A stretch of DNA of 64,000 bases from Podospora comata (lineage: Eukaryota; Ascomycota; Sordariomycetes; Sordariales; Podosporaceae), in NCBI GenBank assembly GCA_017354895.1, contig CP071498.1, positions 3,038,001 through 3,102,000 on the forward strand. Direction: 5' to 3'. Position 1 is the first letter of the stretch; each line of letters opens with the position of its first letter. A model generated the notes under the pieces. That model was not told where the DNA came from. It did no database searches and was given only the letters and a program-made list of their open reading frames with translations. This document shows positions 1 to 10,227 of the stretch, piece by piece. A program made the position numbers and the translations under genes.

Positions 1-169
1 GGGCGAGGGTGTTGGCTTGGTGGATCCAGTATTCGCGGGTGGAAAGGGGGATGGTGTCATCGTTGTGAGGGTTTGGGAGGGTGGGTGGTGATGCTGGAAT
101 GGAGGGGGTGCATGCTGTGATTGTTGGGAGGAGGAGGGACAATGAGGCTAGTAGCGATTGGCTTTTCAT
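1..169 (-). CDS. N-terminus of a secreted protein (cut by window edge)
   Basis: The frame opens at an ATG at 169 and runs off the left edge, giving 56 residues. It starts MKSQSLLASLSLLLPTITAC, a clear signal peptide: one lysine, a leucine-rich core and small residues before the likely cleavage point. A proline-rich linker follows, then a segment reading IPLSTREYWIHQANTLA. That last segment resembles the beginning of secreted fungal cytidine/dCMP-deaminase-like proteins, but too little is present to name a family. The rest of the gene lies outside the window. Confidence 0.55.
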   Translation of the reverse strand, partial: MKSQSLLASLSLLLPTITACTPSIPASPPTLPNPHNDDTIPLSTREYWIHQANTLA

Positions 170-595
170 GTTTGGTTGGTTGTGTGTGGGAGAGAAAGAA
201 AGGTTGAGGCTGTAAGTATGAATTGTGTGATGTTGTTGGATAGTGGGTGGTTGGAATGCTGACATCATTGTTTCGAATTGGCCAGGATTTTTGGGTGCCA
301 CACGTCTGTCTCATTCCGTCAACTACACGCACGACGAACGAGCTTTATTATTACGAAAAGAATGCCATCTCTGTATTTTATTAAATATGTAGCCAAGTTT
401 GATACCGGAAGATTGCTAATAAAGGCATACAGATCTTGCCGCCGCTCAATTCTCCCCCTTTCTAATGTTTTGTGTTTCCATTCATGCGCCTCTGTGCAAC
501 GCGGCTGGCTGGCCGGCTGGCGGGGTGCCATGTGCACTCTCCAGCTCCCTTGGAGCAATATCAGGACCGGGCGCTTCCACCCTGCCCTCTGTATC
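170..595. other. Intergenic, no gene seen
   Basis: This is the gap between the left-edge secreted protein, whose promoter lies here, and the end of the membrane protein gene at 596. Short open frames exist but none has a recognisable protein pattern. Confidence 0.4.
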
Positions 596-1522
596 TCATC
601 GGTCACTGCTCAACTCGGCTGGCGCTTGCGTCTGTCCAAGTTCGTACGTCGTCATTTGTGGCTCCTTCATACCGGGGTGCAACTGTTGTTCAGGCTGCCC
701 AGAGTAATAATACTTCTCTGCAGGCCCAGAAACGACGGTTACGGGTGGAGGAGGTGTTCCTGGCTCAGTGACAGGCAATTCAGCCTTCGAGTCATTGCCA
801 TTGCGGGCCAATCCACGTCGCTTCATCCTCCAAAGCAAAAAGGCGCCAACCACGATGGAAATTGCCACAGCAGCAGCACCAACCGCAATGCCGGCTATCG
901 CTCCGCTCGAGATTCCACCGCTGGAAGGCTCTTCGGGGGCTGATGTCATGGTCGGTCCAGGTTCCGAGGAAACGGCTGATGAAGGAAGGTCTGAGGGCTT
1001 CCACGCGAGCTGGATCATGGGCGCATAAATATACGCCTGGGACCAGTCTTGGTTGGGGAGAGTCATCGGAGCGAGATTGATCTGGCTTCCGCTCTCGCAT
1101 TGATATGTCGAAATGGTGGTCACTCGAGCATTCGAGATGCAGGTTTGGCCGTTTTCGTTGTGGCACGCATAGCCCTCTGGGCAGCAGCCCACAAAGGTCT
1201 CTTCTGGCTCCATCCGGTACTGTACGCGCCAACCCTGAGAGGTGGCGCTGGCGGTGCATGCCGAAACATAGCCCGCTGGGCAGTGGAGGCCGGGCGAGTA
1301 GAATCCCCAGCCGTAGAAGGCCGAGTTGGTTCTCGGAGCGCCTGTTGTCGTCGGCGGCCAGCAGTCGGCGTTATCCTGGACGTCTTTCGGCCCGCATCTC
1401 TGGCCCAACCAGCCCACGTTGAACTCGGTGTGATGGGCCGGTGTCCAGCATGCTTCCGGAGCTGTGAAGGTTGTGGTCAGATGACCGAGGATCTTTCTGG
1501 CTTCGTCGGTAAAAATTGACAT
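596..1522 (-). CDS. Single-pass membrane protein with cysteine-rich ectodomain
   Basis: This is a single-exon gene of 308 residues if the ATG at 1522 is used; upstream in-frame codons look like leader. The first 200 residues contain LTTTFTAPEACW near the start and about ten cysteines, including the pair in GCCPEGYAC. A Ser/Pro/Thr-rich stalk and a Gly/Ala-rich transmembrane helix follow (ISSGAIAGIAVGAAAVAISI and on), then a basic stop-transfer WRMKRRG. The cytosolic tail is proline-rich with tyrosines. There is no obvious signal peptide, which is common in this ascomycete family of type-I-like proteins with an LTTTFTxPxxC start. A surface or wall-associated role is inferred. No enzymatic motif was seen. 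Confidence 0.7.
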   Translation of the reverse strand: MSIFTDEARKILGHLTTTFTAPEACWTPAHHTEFNVGWLGQRCGPKDVQDNADCWPPTTTGAPRTNSAFYGWGFYSPGLHCPAGYVSACTASATSQGWRVQYRMEPEETFVGCCPEGYACHNENGQTCISNARVTTISTYQCESGSQINLAPMTLPNQDWSQAYIYAPMIQLAWKPSDLPSSAVSSEPGPTMTSAPEEPSSGGISSGAIAGIAVGAAAVAISIVVGAFLLWRMKRRGLARNGNDSKAELPVTEPGTPPPPVTVVSGPAEKYYYSGQPEQQLHPGMKEPQMTTYELGQTQAPAELSSDR

Positions 1523-2882
1523 CTTATCTCGCTGCGAACTCGGACTTGTTGGTTCGAGGGATGAAGTGTTGCTCTGTCGTCGTCGAGTTGAAGAGAAAAG
1601 AAACTGGGAACGCAATACCGGTCGTCTTTGGGAGCCACTCCGCTTTTCATGGCGCGAGATTCAGCGGCGGGGGAAGTCTAGCGAAGCGGCCAAGTCCGTA
1701 GGTCGTCAGGGTGGTCAAGTCCACGCTGGTCGAGACAGGGACCACATATCCTAGCTGTTGTTTATCAATTGGTTGGCGAGTCTGCACCCCTGCTAGTGTT
1801 TATCAGTCCATCCCGCTGATTCGATCATTGAACCCGAGACCGCCACAGGGTGACCCGTCCGTGCACTTTAAGGTCGGCGGGCACGCGGGCTCGACGGGCA
1901 CCCGCAGTGAGGATCCTGGTATGATCAACGAGGCGAAGATAGCAGCTTTTTTTTCACCTCCAGTGCAGGCCAGAGCCTCAGAGGCCTCGACCATATGTTT
2001 AGGGCGGCGCTGCAAACGAAATAATGTCCCATAAGTTTTAAGGTCGCCTGGGTCTGGTAGTCAGTTGGCGCGGTAAAAAAAAAAAAAATGCAACCCTGAG
2101 ACCCCCAATTTGTTCCCCAGACACATGGCCCGCACGGCCGGGGCCGCGCCGGCTTCACTTCCGGCCCACAAACACGCAACCCAGCCATCAAGAAACCATT
2201 GTACAATCTGCGCAACATTGACAAAGCTTTTGCGATTGAAAACGCTCGCAAGGGTAACGACAGTCAGGCCCCTTTCATCACCGCTTTTCCAAGATCAAGA
2301 AAGCCACACTCTGCAGGGCTTGGTGCTTCCATATCTTCTTATTTTAGAAGCATCCATCGAAAAAAAGCTTGACCCGAGCCTGCTCGCTAAAGACATCGCT
2401 TAAAGTGAGCGATGTGACCAGCAATGGTGGAGGGGTCATACCAGGATCGCCGATTGAAGAAGTTCACCGCTCGAGGTCCATGGCGAAAACGTGAGCAAAT
2501 TCTGCATAGCTTGTGCAAGGATGCAGATATGCCGGAACCGGGAGTGCCATCGTCAACGGCGAGGGGTTGTTCGTCGGTTGCTGAGGAAGTAAAGTAAACA
2601 AATCCGGGAAGAAGATGTATCCACCGCTCAGGGGTCACTCCTGAGCCGACGAAACCCTAACCCAGGCAACACCAACCAACAGCACCAACACAACACCAAT
2701 TGCATCGTCCCAACAGCCAACCGCATCCACGCAAAACCATGTGACACCAGGTTACTCCTTCCCAACCAACAGCCCTCAAAGATTCCGCCACTGCTACTTA
2801 ACCAGCAAACTCTCCCCCCGTTGGCGCTGTCGGATTGTTTACACACTCTTTCACTCATTGCCGTCAAGAAATTACCACCAAA
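1523..2882. other. Intergenic with a poly-A run
   Basis: About 1.36 kb without a convincing gene. An A14 run sits near 2075-2088. Several frames of 70-110 codons are present but show no domain or signal peptide. It holds the promoter of the membrane protein to the left and of the DUF7704-like gene to the right. Confidence 0.4.
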
Positions 2883-3434
2883 ATGACGCGCTCAATCCTC
2901 CCAACCTTCCCACTTATCGTCCTCGGCGTGATCGAGCCACTGATGCTGTACGTCCCCCATTCTGCCCACCCATCTAACTGCCCAAATCACTCACAATTCC
3001 CCAGCCTCGAAGCTTACCGCGTCGGCATCATCAACCCTGGCGCCCAGCACTACTTCACCCGTCAACTCCCGCCCGACTTGCTCTACACCACCAAGACTAC
3101 TCAGCCTCCGGAGTTCTCTCCCCAGGCCGAAACGGTCACCCTCCAGCTGGTCAACGTCTTCCTCCTCCTCGCGGGCTTGGCTGTCGTGTGCTGCTTCAGC
3201 AAGGATAAATGGACCGTCAAGGGCTACTGCGTCGTGGTCGGGCTGGCGGATTATGGCCATATCTGGTCCATCTACAAGGGTTTGGGCGCGGAGGCGTTTT
3301 GGGAGTTTGGAAAATGGAACGACTTGGTTTGGGGCGGGGTGTTGGCGTCCGCGTTGTTGAATTTGGTGAGGTGGGGGGTTGTGTTTGATGCTTTTGGGAG
3401 GTTGAAAGATGGGGAGAAGGTGAAGACGAAGTGA
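2883..3434 (+). CDS. DUF7704-like small integral membrane protein
   Basis: Two exons, 2883-2947 and 3005-3434, give 164 residues. The intron 2948-3004 is 57 bp (GTACGT...CCCAG) and, being a multiple of three, leaves the frame open. The start is the ATG in CCAAAATGACG. The protein begins with a hydrophobic segment ending IEPLML and continues LEAYRVGIINPGAQHYFTRQ. Further hydrophobic helices lie around VNVFLLLAGLAVVCCF, YCVVVGLADYGHIWSIYKG and VWGGVLASALLNLVRWGVVF, and the tail is charged. This four-helix layout and the N-terminal IEP motif match the fungal DUF7704 family, whose function is unknown. Confidence 0.75.
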   Translation: MTRSILPTFPLIVLGVIEPLMLYVPHSAHPSNCPNHSQFPSLEAYRVGIINPGAQHYFTRQLPPDLLYTTKTTQPPEFSPQAETVTLQLVNVFLLLAGLAVVCCFSKDKWTVKGYCVVVGLADYGHIWSIYKGLGAEAFWEFGKWNDLVWGGVLASALLNLVRWGVVFDAFGRLKDGEKVKTK

Positions 3435-3778
3435 TTGTGAGCTGGGGGCGGTGGAATCATTTGGCGCTATGGTCTGGTCGTCAGAGGTAGCTTAAAGTCA
3501 AGAAACCAAGCAATGAGTTGTCCTCGGACTTCCCAAATTGTCTGGTGCTCAGCCATTGATTTGCGATATCTCGGATCCCATTGTTACCTCAATCCCACCA
3601 GGCAGTCGGCTCGGTGATGCTCGGACAATGGCCGACAGGGGTATCGGAGGTACGTACCTCCGACCATTCCGTAATCAACAACTTTATCTTGACTTCATGT
3701 GAGCCTCAACTCCCAACTTCTTTGCCTTTTTGCCTTGCATCGTTCATCATACCATTCATACTAGTTAGTACATCCAGA

Positions 3779-5680
3779 ATGGCAACGCAGACACAAACCG
3801 TTACCGTTGCACCCCAACCTGCACACACCCACCCCTCCAACAACAGCCTCATCACACTTTCCAGCCCTGAAGGACCACCTGAAGATGATAGCCACCCCGA
3901 CTCTTCCATGTCCAAGCGGGACATCACCTTCCTCCTAACACCCCTCTGCCTTTCTGTCCTATTGTCTTCTCTCGACCTGACGATCCTCACCCCCTCCATT
4001 CCCTCCATCGTGGCCGACTTTGCCTCCCCACAAGGCTACATCTGGATCGGCTCTTCCTTCATCCTCGCCCACACAGCCAGCACACCCGTCTGGGGCGCAG
4101 TGTCCGACATCTTTGGCCGCAAACCCATCATGCTTTTATCACAGGCCATCTTCTTCTTCGCAAGCTTGCTATGCGCCCTAGCAGAGAACTTGCACTCCCT
4201 AATCATCGGAAGAGCATGGCAAGGTGTAGGCGCGAGTGGAATGGGGATGATGGTCAATGTGATAATTTGTGACTCGTTCAGTTTGAGAGATAGGGGGTTG
4301 TATCTCGCGGTAACAAGCGGGGTGTGGGCGTTGGGGAGTGCGATTGGGCCGGTAATAGGTGGTGTGATGAGCACCAGGTTGAGTTGGAGGTGGTGTTTCT
4401 GGATAAACCGTCAGTTTTGTCACTTAAGCTTTCTTCCTTCACAGAATCACACTAACAAATCCATAGTTCCCATCTGTTTTCTAGTTTTCTTCACCATCCT
4501 TATCTTCCTTCCACTCCCATCACCGCCCAAGACCCCGATCCTGACCGGGCTCAAAGCTCTGGACTGGTCTGGCTCGCTCCTCATTATCGGTAGTGCCCTG
4601 ATGATCCTCCTGGCCCTCGACTTCGGCAATGTAGTGCTAGCCTGGTCTTCCCCCACAGTCATTAACCTCCTCGTCTTTGGAGTCCTGACCCTATTCCTCT
4701 TCTTCTTCAACGAGTGGAAGTTAGCCCCCAACCCAATATTCCCCGCAAGGTTATTCCCCAATCTCTCCACCATCGCTGCCTACGGCGTCTTCGCCTTCGA
4801 CTCGTTCGTTTTCATTGGACTGGCGTATTATCTCCCTCTCTATTCCCAATCCGTGCTTGGAGCCAATGCGCTCACGTCGGGAGTGCACCTTGTCCCATTG
4901 ATCGTCTCGTGTTCTTTATCGGCGGCATTTGCGGGGGTGGCTATCCAAAAGACGGGGAGGTATCTCCCCGTTATGTATGCCGCGCAGGTCTTCCTTATGC
5001 TTGGAGTGGGGTTGTTCGTTAGCCTTGACTTTGCGGAGCGAAATAATCTCGGGAAGTTGTTCGGGTACGAGATTCTGGCTGGAGTGGGGGTGGGTATGAA
5101 CATCGAGGGGCCGATTCTGGCTGCGCAAGCGGCGGCGAGCGAGCTTGATACGGCGGCGGTGATTGCGGCGATGGGGTTTGCGAGGTCGATGGCGACTGCG
5201 GTGTCGATTGTCGTTGGGGGAGTGATCTTTCAGAATGGAATGGACGGGCGGAACCGTGGTCTGGTTGAGAAATTGGGAGGTGATATCGCGAATTGGTTTG
5301 GAGGGGGAGAGGCGGCCGGGAGTATAGAGAGGATTGGATTGCTTGGTGAGCAGCAACAGCAGGTTGTGAGGGGCGCATATTTTGAGTCACTGAGGTTGGT
5401 TTGGATCATGGTATGTGGTTTTTCATCTGTTTGTTGGTGTTTGGGGATTGATCAGCTGACAAATGAACAGTATGTCGCGTTTGCCGGCCTTGCCACTGTC
5501 CTCACTTTGTTGGTTAGAGGGCAAAGGTTGAGCAAAGAGCACAAAGACGTCGTTTTGGGTGTGGAAAGAGGTCGGACTACGCAGGGGGAGCTACCGGTAC
5601 AACTGGGACCTGTGCCTGAAGTTAGATCGGGGGAGGAGAGTGCGGCGGAAATCAGGCTGCGGAGGGCTGCAGACATATGA
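3779..5680 (+). CDS. MFS transporter, drug:H+ antiporter type
   Basis: Three exons (3779-4409, 4467-5410, 5471-5680) give 594 residues. Both introns (4410-4466, GTCAGT...CATAG; 5411-5470, GTATGT...ACAG) are multiples of three, so the frame stays open across them. Splicing restores WCFWINLPI, the usual MFS sequence after helix 6. The start ATG at 3779 precedes a Thr/Pro-rich cytosolic tail. Helices begin at about residue 45 (FLLTPLCLSVLLSSLDLTIL). The motif-A-like loop GAVSDIFGRKP and a motif-C-like GPVIGGVM are present. Length and order fit the 14-helix DHA2 multidrug family. It stands alone, so its substrate cannot be inferred. Confidence 0.88.
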   Translation: MATQTQTVTVAPQPAHTHPSNNSLITLSSPEGPPEDDSHPDSSMSKRDITFLLTPLCLSVLLSSLDLTILTPSIPSIVADFASPQGYIWIGSSFILAHTASTPVWGAVSDIFGRKPIMLLSQAIFFFASLLCALAENLHSLIIGRAWQGVGASGMGMMVNVIICDSFSLRDRGLYLAVTSGVWALGSAIGPVIGGVMSTRLSWRWCFWINRQFCHLSFLPSQNHTNKSIVPICFLVFFTILIFLPLPSPPKTPILTGLKALDWSGSLLIIGSALMILLALDFGNVVLAWSSPTVINLLVFGVLTLFLFFFNEWKLAPNPIFPARLFPNLSTIAAYGVFAFDSFVFIGLAYYLPLYSQSVLGANALTSGVHLVPLIVSCSLSAAFAGVAIQKTGRYLPVMYAAQVFLMLGVGLFVSLDFAERNNLGKLFGYEILAGVGVGMNIEGPILAAQAAASELDTAAVIAAMGFARSMATAVSIVVGGVIFQNGMDGRNRGLVEKLGGDIANWFGGGEAAGSIERIGLLGEQQQQVVRGAYFESLRLVWIMVCGFSSVCWCLGIDQLTNEQYVAFAGLATVLTLLVRGQRLSKEHKDVVLGVERGRTTQGELPVQLGPVPEVRSGEESAAEIRLRRAADI

Positions 5681-6430
5681 TGAGGCTCTGGAGGTGGTGC
5701 ACTCTTCACAATACCTCAGAGGCCCCAGGCTTTGACTTGGGTAGAAGCCGCAGCGGCCTGAGAGAGCATGGGAGCAAATCATCAGCCAATCAGTGTGGTT
5801 TTTGCATTGGTGAGTCTATTTGACCGGCCTGCTGGGCTCTGTCATGTCGTCATCCGTCCAACAATTGACAGTTGAGCTTTCTGATGTACCGCGTCAGATA
5901 ATCTTTGCAGCATCATTAGTCTCTTTTGCAGTGAATGTCACAGATCTGTGATATTGTCACAGTTGGATACTTGACAGTCATGACTCAAGGCTCGGCCTCA
6001 GAATTACCCTCCGTTTCTAGCACGGTCACTCTGTGGGTAAGATTCGTGATTGTATGGTATAAAGCTAGCTTCACCCTTTTGACGCTCCGTGTCCTTCCTG
6101 TCCCATCCATTTTACTACCTACCATACTTTCATCAACAAATATGCGACTCTCTTTGATGAAATGTGTCCAAGGTCCATCATTCCAATAACTTGCGTATAT
6201 ACTACATCATGTCTCACTAATGTGGAAGGAGCTTGGAAGGAGGTAGGTGAGCTCCTTCCCTCCATGGAGGTCCCACTTCGGCAAGCGGGTGTGTTCTCTT
6301 GTTCCGTTGAATAGGGAAATGGCCCTCACAACTTCATTGAATGTAGGCACGCATCATCAACGAACACCCACTTTTCTTCTCCAACAACGTCCCTGGATAG
6401 AGGGTAGCCAGCAGCAGATGAGTAAATCCA
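5681..6430. other. Intergenic before RNase H remnant
   Basis: No gene is supported. The last 200 bases may hold the decayed front half of the RNase H-domain copy that becomes readable at about 6433: short stretches resemble the intact gene at 10228 but in broken frames. Confidence 0.35.
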
Positions 6431-6432
6431 CT

Positions 6433-6974
6433 GGGTCGAGCTCATGGGAGTCACTGAAGCAGTGCATCAGACCGTCCTTGCCCGCCATAAGGCTACACCG
6501 TCCCGGGGTGAGCTGCACATAATCGCTGACAGCGCTCAAGTTCTCGAGTATTTGCAACGATATCCACACGAAGTCCCCGTTTACAAGCTGGCAATGGCGC
6601 CGGTGTACGATTATTTAGTGAAGCTATCAGAAGAACTGGATAAGATGGGATGGGTGTTGACGATGGCTTGGGTGCCTGGACACCGTCACCATATCAGATG
6701 TCACATCAAAAGTGACAGAAAGGCAAGAAAAACCAGAAGGGAAGGTTTTAAAACCATTGAGAAGCTACTCGACTGGCCTGACACAATCCCAACACTATCA
6801 GCTATGTCGGATGCCGCCTATTTTGCGCCGATGACGCATAATTCGATATGGCCTTCCTGCGTGCCAGGAACATGGAGGCTATCCACATTTTACCACCGCT
6901 TTTGCACCTGTGGATATTTTCAAGCCACCAGAGACGTACAACATCCTGTACTAGTTTTACATCAATGCGGTTGA
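6433..6974 (+). pseudogene. Truncated RNase H-domain protein copy
   Basis: The readable part begins HWVELMGVTEAVHQTVL just after an in-frame TAA. It continues through a SAQVLEYLQRYP segment and MAWVPGHRHHIRCHIKSDRK to FAPMTHNSIW, after which similarity to the copy at 10228-11418 ends. Compared with that copy it lacks the first half, including the first catalytic aspartate. The ORF could in principle start at the ATG at 6444, but the protein would lack part of the RNase H active site. I read it as a broken paralogue in the opposite orientation to the intact one. Downstream residues to 6974 have no counterpart. Confidence 0.6.
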
Positions 6975-8497
6975 GGGTGGGGTAGAGACGCCCAAGGAAA
7001 TTCGAATTAGGGGGGAAGAGCTACTAAGAATCATATGAGAGGTGCTTTAGAGTCGGGGCTGGAAACTGAAGCCTGAGGGAGCTGGAAGTACAAAAATTCC
7101 ATGGGAAGGTGGGAGCAAATCATGTTGGGGGCAGCTAAAAGTTTCAACGGGATTCCAAACGTCCACCTATCCTAGGCATGTCTTAGTAGTTAGGGGAATG
7201 AAGACTGGCCACCTTCCTGAATGGACCGGATGAACTTTTGTTGAGCATTCGTCTATTACTGTCTTTAATTCTTGTCTTTGACTGATTTGATAACCAATAG
7301 TACCCGCATTGAACCCAATCCCGTCTTAGGAGTGGAAATAACTGGACTTTCATTAAAGGGTTAATGTTTTGTGTTTTTTAATCACGGAAGATACCAACCT
7401 AATCATCAATGATGGCCAACCCCTCATGTTATAACTTAACAACCTCACTGCCCGATAAACAGCCACTTGATAAGCTTCCATCACAGTTTTCAAAGGTAAA
7501 ATGCCAAATAATCTTTCAAACTCTTCCAAGAGGTGATCGGAAAATTTCCGGAAGGGAAAGTATAGTGCATTTGCAATATGCCTACCCAAACTTCGAGGAG
7601 ACCGGGGGTCTTCAGCGTAGCAGAGATCGGAGAGGAAATTGTGTTCTCGCCATCTCAGCTTCATCCAGGCCCTTCCCGATAGCCAGCGCTTCCAGTCGCT
7701 GAAGCTTTACTCAGCTTCGCTTGAAGCACTCAGAGTTGTCCGTTTGCGAGCGAACAAATTTGTTCCGAAGCAAGCCTCCTCTTGCCTGCAACCAAAGACT
7801 TTGGAGACCCGGTTCTGGATATTAAACAATGCAAACGCCATTAGCGCAGTAAGCAGCATATTAAAGTGGACTGTTGATCGCATAAACTATGTTGATGAGG
7901 ATATCTCCGACCCTGGTAAGCGCACGATCTGACAGGGGTCGGCAAATATGTGCTATTGAGGCCAATCTGTCGGGTACATCCTCACCAATAATAGTTAGAC
8001 CTGGTCCCAATTCCTAGGGTACCGCCGTGTGATTGTGCTAGGCGGAGAGATCTTCGGTAGGCACTATTTTCACTCTGGTCGCCGTCGGTGAATGGCTGAC
8101 TTAACTTATGCATTCTGCTTCCACTGCTGCGCCTGTAGATCTTATACAGGCCTCTCGGGTTGTGTAGCGCTAGAGATCATTTAGGCTGACTGAGAAATAC
8201 TGACGCCTGAAAATCCCGTGTCTATCAATGCCGGGCGAGGTTAGACAGTGTCACTTTTCTTGCTGAGCACCGCCGGACGCTGCCTTTCTATGGTGTAAGC
8301 GATGATCATGACCATATTGCAAAGAGCGTCAAAAACACCGAAGAAGGCCAGGCAGCAGCACACTGTTGAGCTTTCAGTCAGCATAAATACTGGCCAAGTC
8401 CACACCCTTCCATTCTCACCCAGCACCCCTCATCACTTTCACCGACGGTGCCATCTGCATACCTACCTCTTCGCACTCTACCCACCCATCATTCACC
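6975..8497. other. Intergenic, probable gene debris
   Basis: About 1.5 kb with no intact gene. On the minus strand, around 7460-7690, a 70-residue stretch with protein-like composition (DWKRWLSGRAWMKLRW...) is preceded by a stop codon and cannot be extended; it may be the remnant of an unknown gene. A TATA-like CATAAATA near 8382 belongs to the gene starting at 8498. Confidence 0.3.
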
Positions 8498-9067
8498 ATG
8501 AAACCCTCCACCGCCTTCACCCTCGCCGCCCTCTGCATCAAGAGTTGCGTGGCCGACTTCTGGATCTACGAGGCTGGCGGATTTGGCGACGTTGTTCCTG
8601 TCACGTACTTCCGTTTCTACCACGACCCTCCCAAGTGCGGTACAACCGGCAATAACAACGGACAAAACTATCTCCCATACGATGATGTCAGCAAGAGAAA
8701 GGTAAATTTCTCGTCTCTGTGGCCGACTGTGAAGATGTATTGACTGACGATAACTTCAGGGCATTGCCTGCGACGGGAATGGTTGCGAGGGTGGAAACCC
8801 CAACGAGATCACCCGTTTCGAGATGAATGTGGACTGGGGACACTACAGTACGTCGCTGCCGTCCAACAATGAGTGCTACTGGGCGATTTCTGACATGACT
8901 TCTTTGCAGCTATTTACAAGGACCGTGGCTACAGGATGTACGACAAGAAGAACAACGTTGTGGGGCAGTGTCGTCCTGATAGATCCAAGAGCTATCTTTG
9001 TGTTGGCACCGGGCTTCCTGATGGGGCTAGTGTCTTCCACTGCACTACGTCTGTTGACAAGTTCTGA
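8498..9067 (+). CDS. Small secreted cysteine-rich protein
   Basis: Three exons (8498-8701, 8760-8847, 8910-9067) give 149 residues. Introns are 8702-8759 (GTAAAT...TTCAG) and 8848-8909 (GTACGT...TGCAG). The ATG sits in TTCACCATGAAACC, and a CATAAATA box lies about 115 bases upstream. Residues 1-19 form a signal peptide (MKPSTAFTLAALCIKSCVA). The mature part starts DFWIYEAGGFGDVVP and has six cysteines (PPKCG, IACDGNGCEG, GQCRPDRSKSYLC, FHC), enough for three disulfides. It shows no recognised domain. Size, secretion and cysteine content match candidate effectors or other apoplastic small proteins, but that role is only an inference. Confidence 0.72.
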
Positions 9068-10227
9068 CAGGAACGATGAGGTTGGGCAGGACATGTGAGA
9101 AGGGCTTTGAAACTGGCGTGATGGCCTGAATGTGAAAGGAATTTGAACAGTTGTTGTTCTTTTGAGTATTAGTCGACGGGAACCTGTAAGGAAAGAAAAT
9201 TGAAAACAACAAAAGTAGCACTGTCTTGAAATATCGGTTCTTTTTTGGTTGACTGCTCAGTTTGAAGAAAAATCTTGAAGACGCAGACAAGCCGTGAGAG
9301 TGACAAGTTGACTCGATCAAATAGCCATCGTGGCCAGGGTTGAAATTGTGAGACGCAGCGAGTGATCACGTTGTATCTTCGAGGGTTGGGCTGGTCCCTG
9401 TGCCAGGTACCTGAGTGCAAGGCCCGAGGAGCAATACAACAATAAGCAACCACTCAGTGGTGCAATTAGCAGAGGCGTTGGCTTTCACACTGGGGTCCCG
9501 GAGCTACTCGTTCTTGGAACATACTGGGGAATGCTCTGCAGAGAACAGCGAAGCCTGGGATCACATGGGGCGACCAATGCAAGATCCTCTTGGAGGTAGA
9601 AATTGCTTGTTTTTTGGGTGACCTTTCCTATAGGATCTGCACTTTTTTCCCTTCAAAACCAAAACCCTCATAATGCAACCGATGCAAGGGTTGTTACATG
9701 TTGACATTGTGTAATATGCATCATTCAACATGTGAGGAGTATCGTGACAAACATGGGGCACAGGAGGCCGACGGTTCAATTCCGAAGTCAAGCACCATTT
9801 TGTCACGCCCTTGGGCAACATGTCCCCCACTGACATGCCCTTTATAACCTCTGGAAACTCTGCTCCTTGGTCGGGATATTTTCCAGAAGTAACATGGAAG
9901 CCACTGCCTTCCATCTCATTATTTCATGCACATGGCTGTCACGTCGTAGGGAAGGTTTTCAACTCGACGAGGCAACCGCATCAAGGCCGGTTAGCTATGC
10001 TTACACGTATTCTCATTACATAGTCTACAGAAATCAAAGTTCGGCGTATCTTCCAGGTGCCCGTGTGTATCCGTGAATAGTCCTTCTTTACCCCCATCTT
10101 CTTCACATAATCCTCAAGAGATCCTCCCTTCGACACCGAACTTGCTCCGCAGTCTCTGTTCCTGCTTCAACCGCGGCAATGTATTACTCATACAGCACTT
10201 TGTAGATTTCTGATGGTTCGAAAAGGC
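9068..10227. other. Intergenic, no gene seen
   Basis: About 1.16 kb between the secreted protein and the 3' end of the RNase H-domain gene. Short frames on both strands carry no recognisable pattern. A GGTTCAATTCC string near 9772 resembles a tRNA B box but has no cloverleaf around it. Confidence 0.35.

Noticed and set aside
7353-7700. Protein-like minus-strand stretch (DWKRWLSGRAWMKLRW...)
   Set aside because: It is closed by an upstream stop, has no splice signals joining it to another exon and no known motif; at most a remnant.
9766-9790. GGTTCAATTCC, a tRNA B-box-like string
   Set aside because: The flanks do not form a T-stem, no matching A box or acceptor stem lies upstream, and no cloverleaf can be drawn. 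No tRNA or rRNA gene was recognised in the window.
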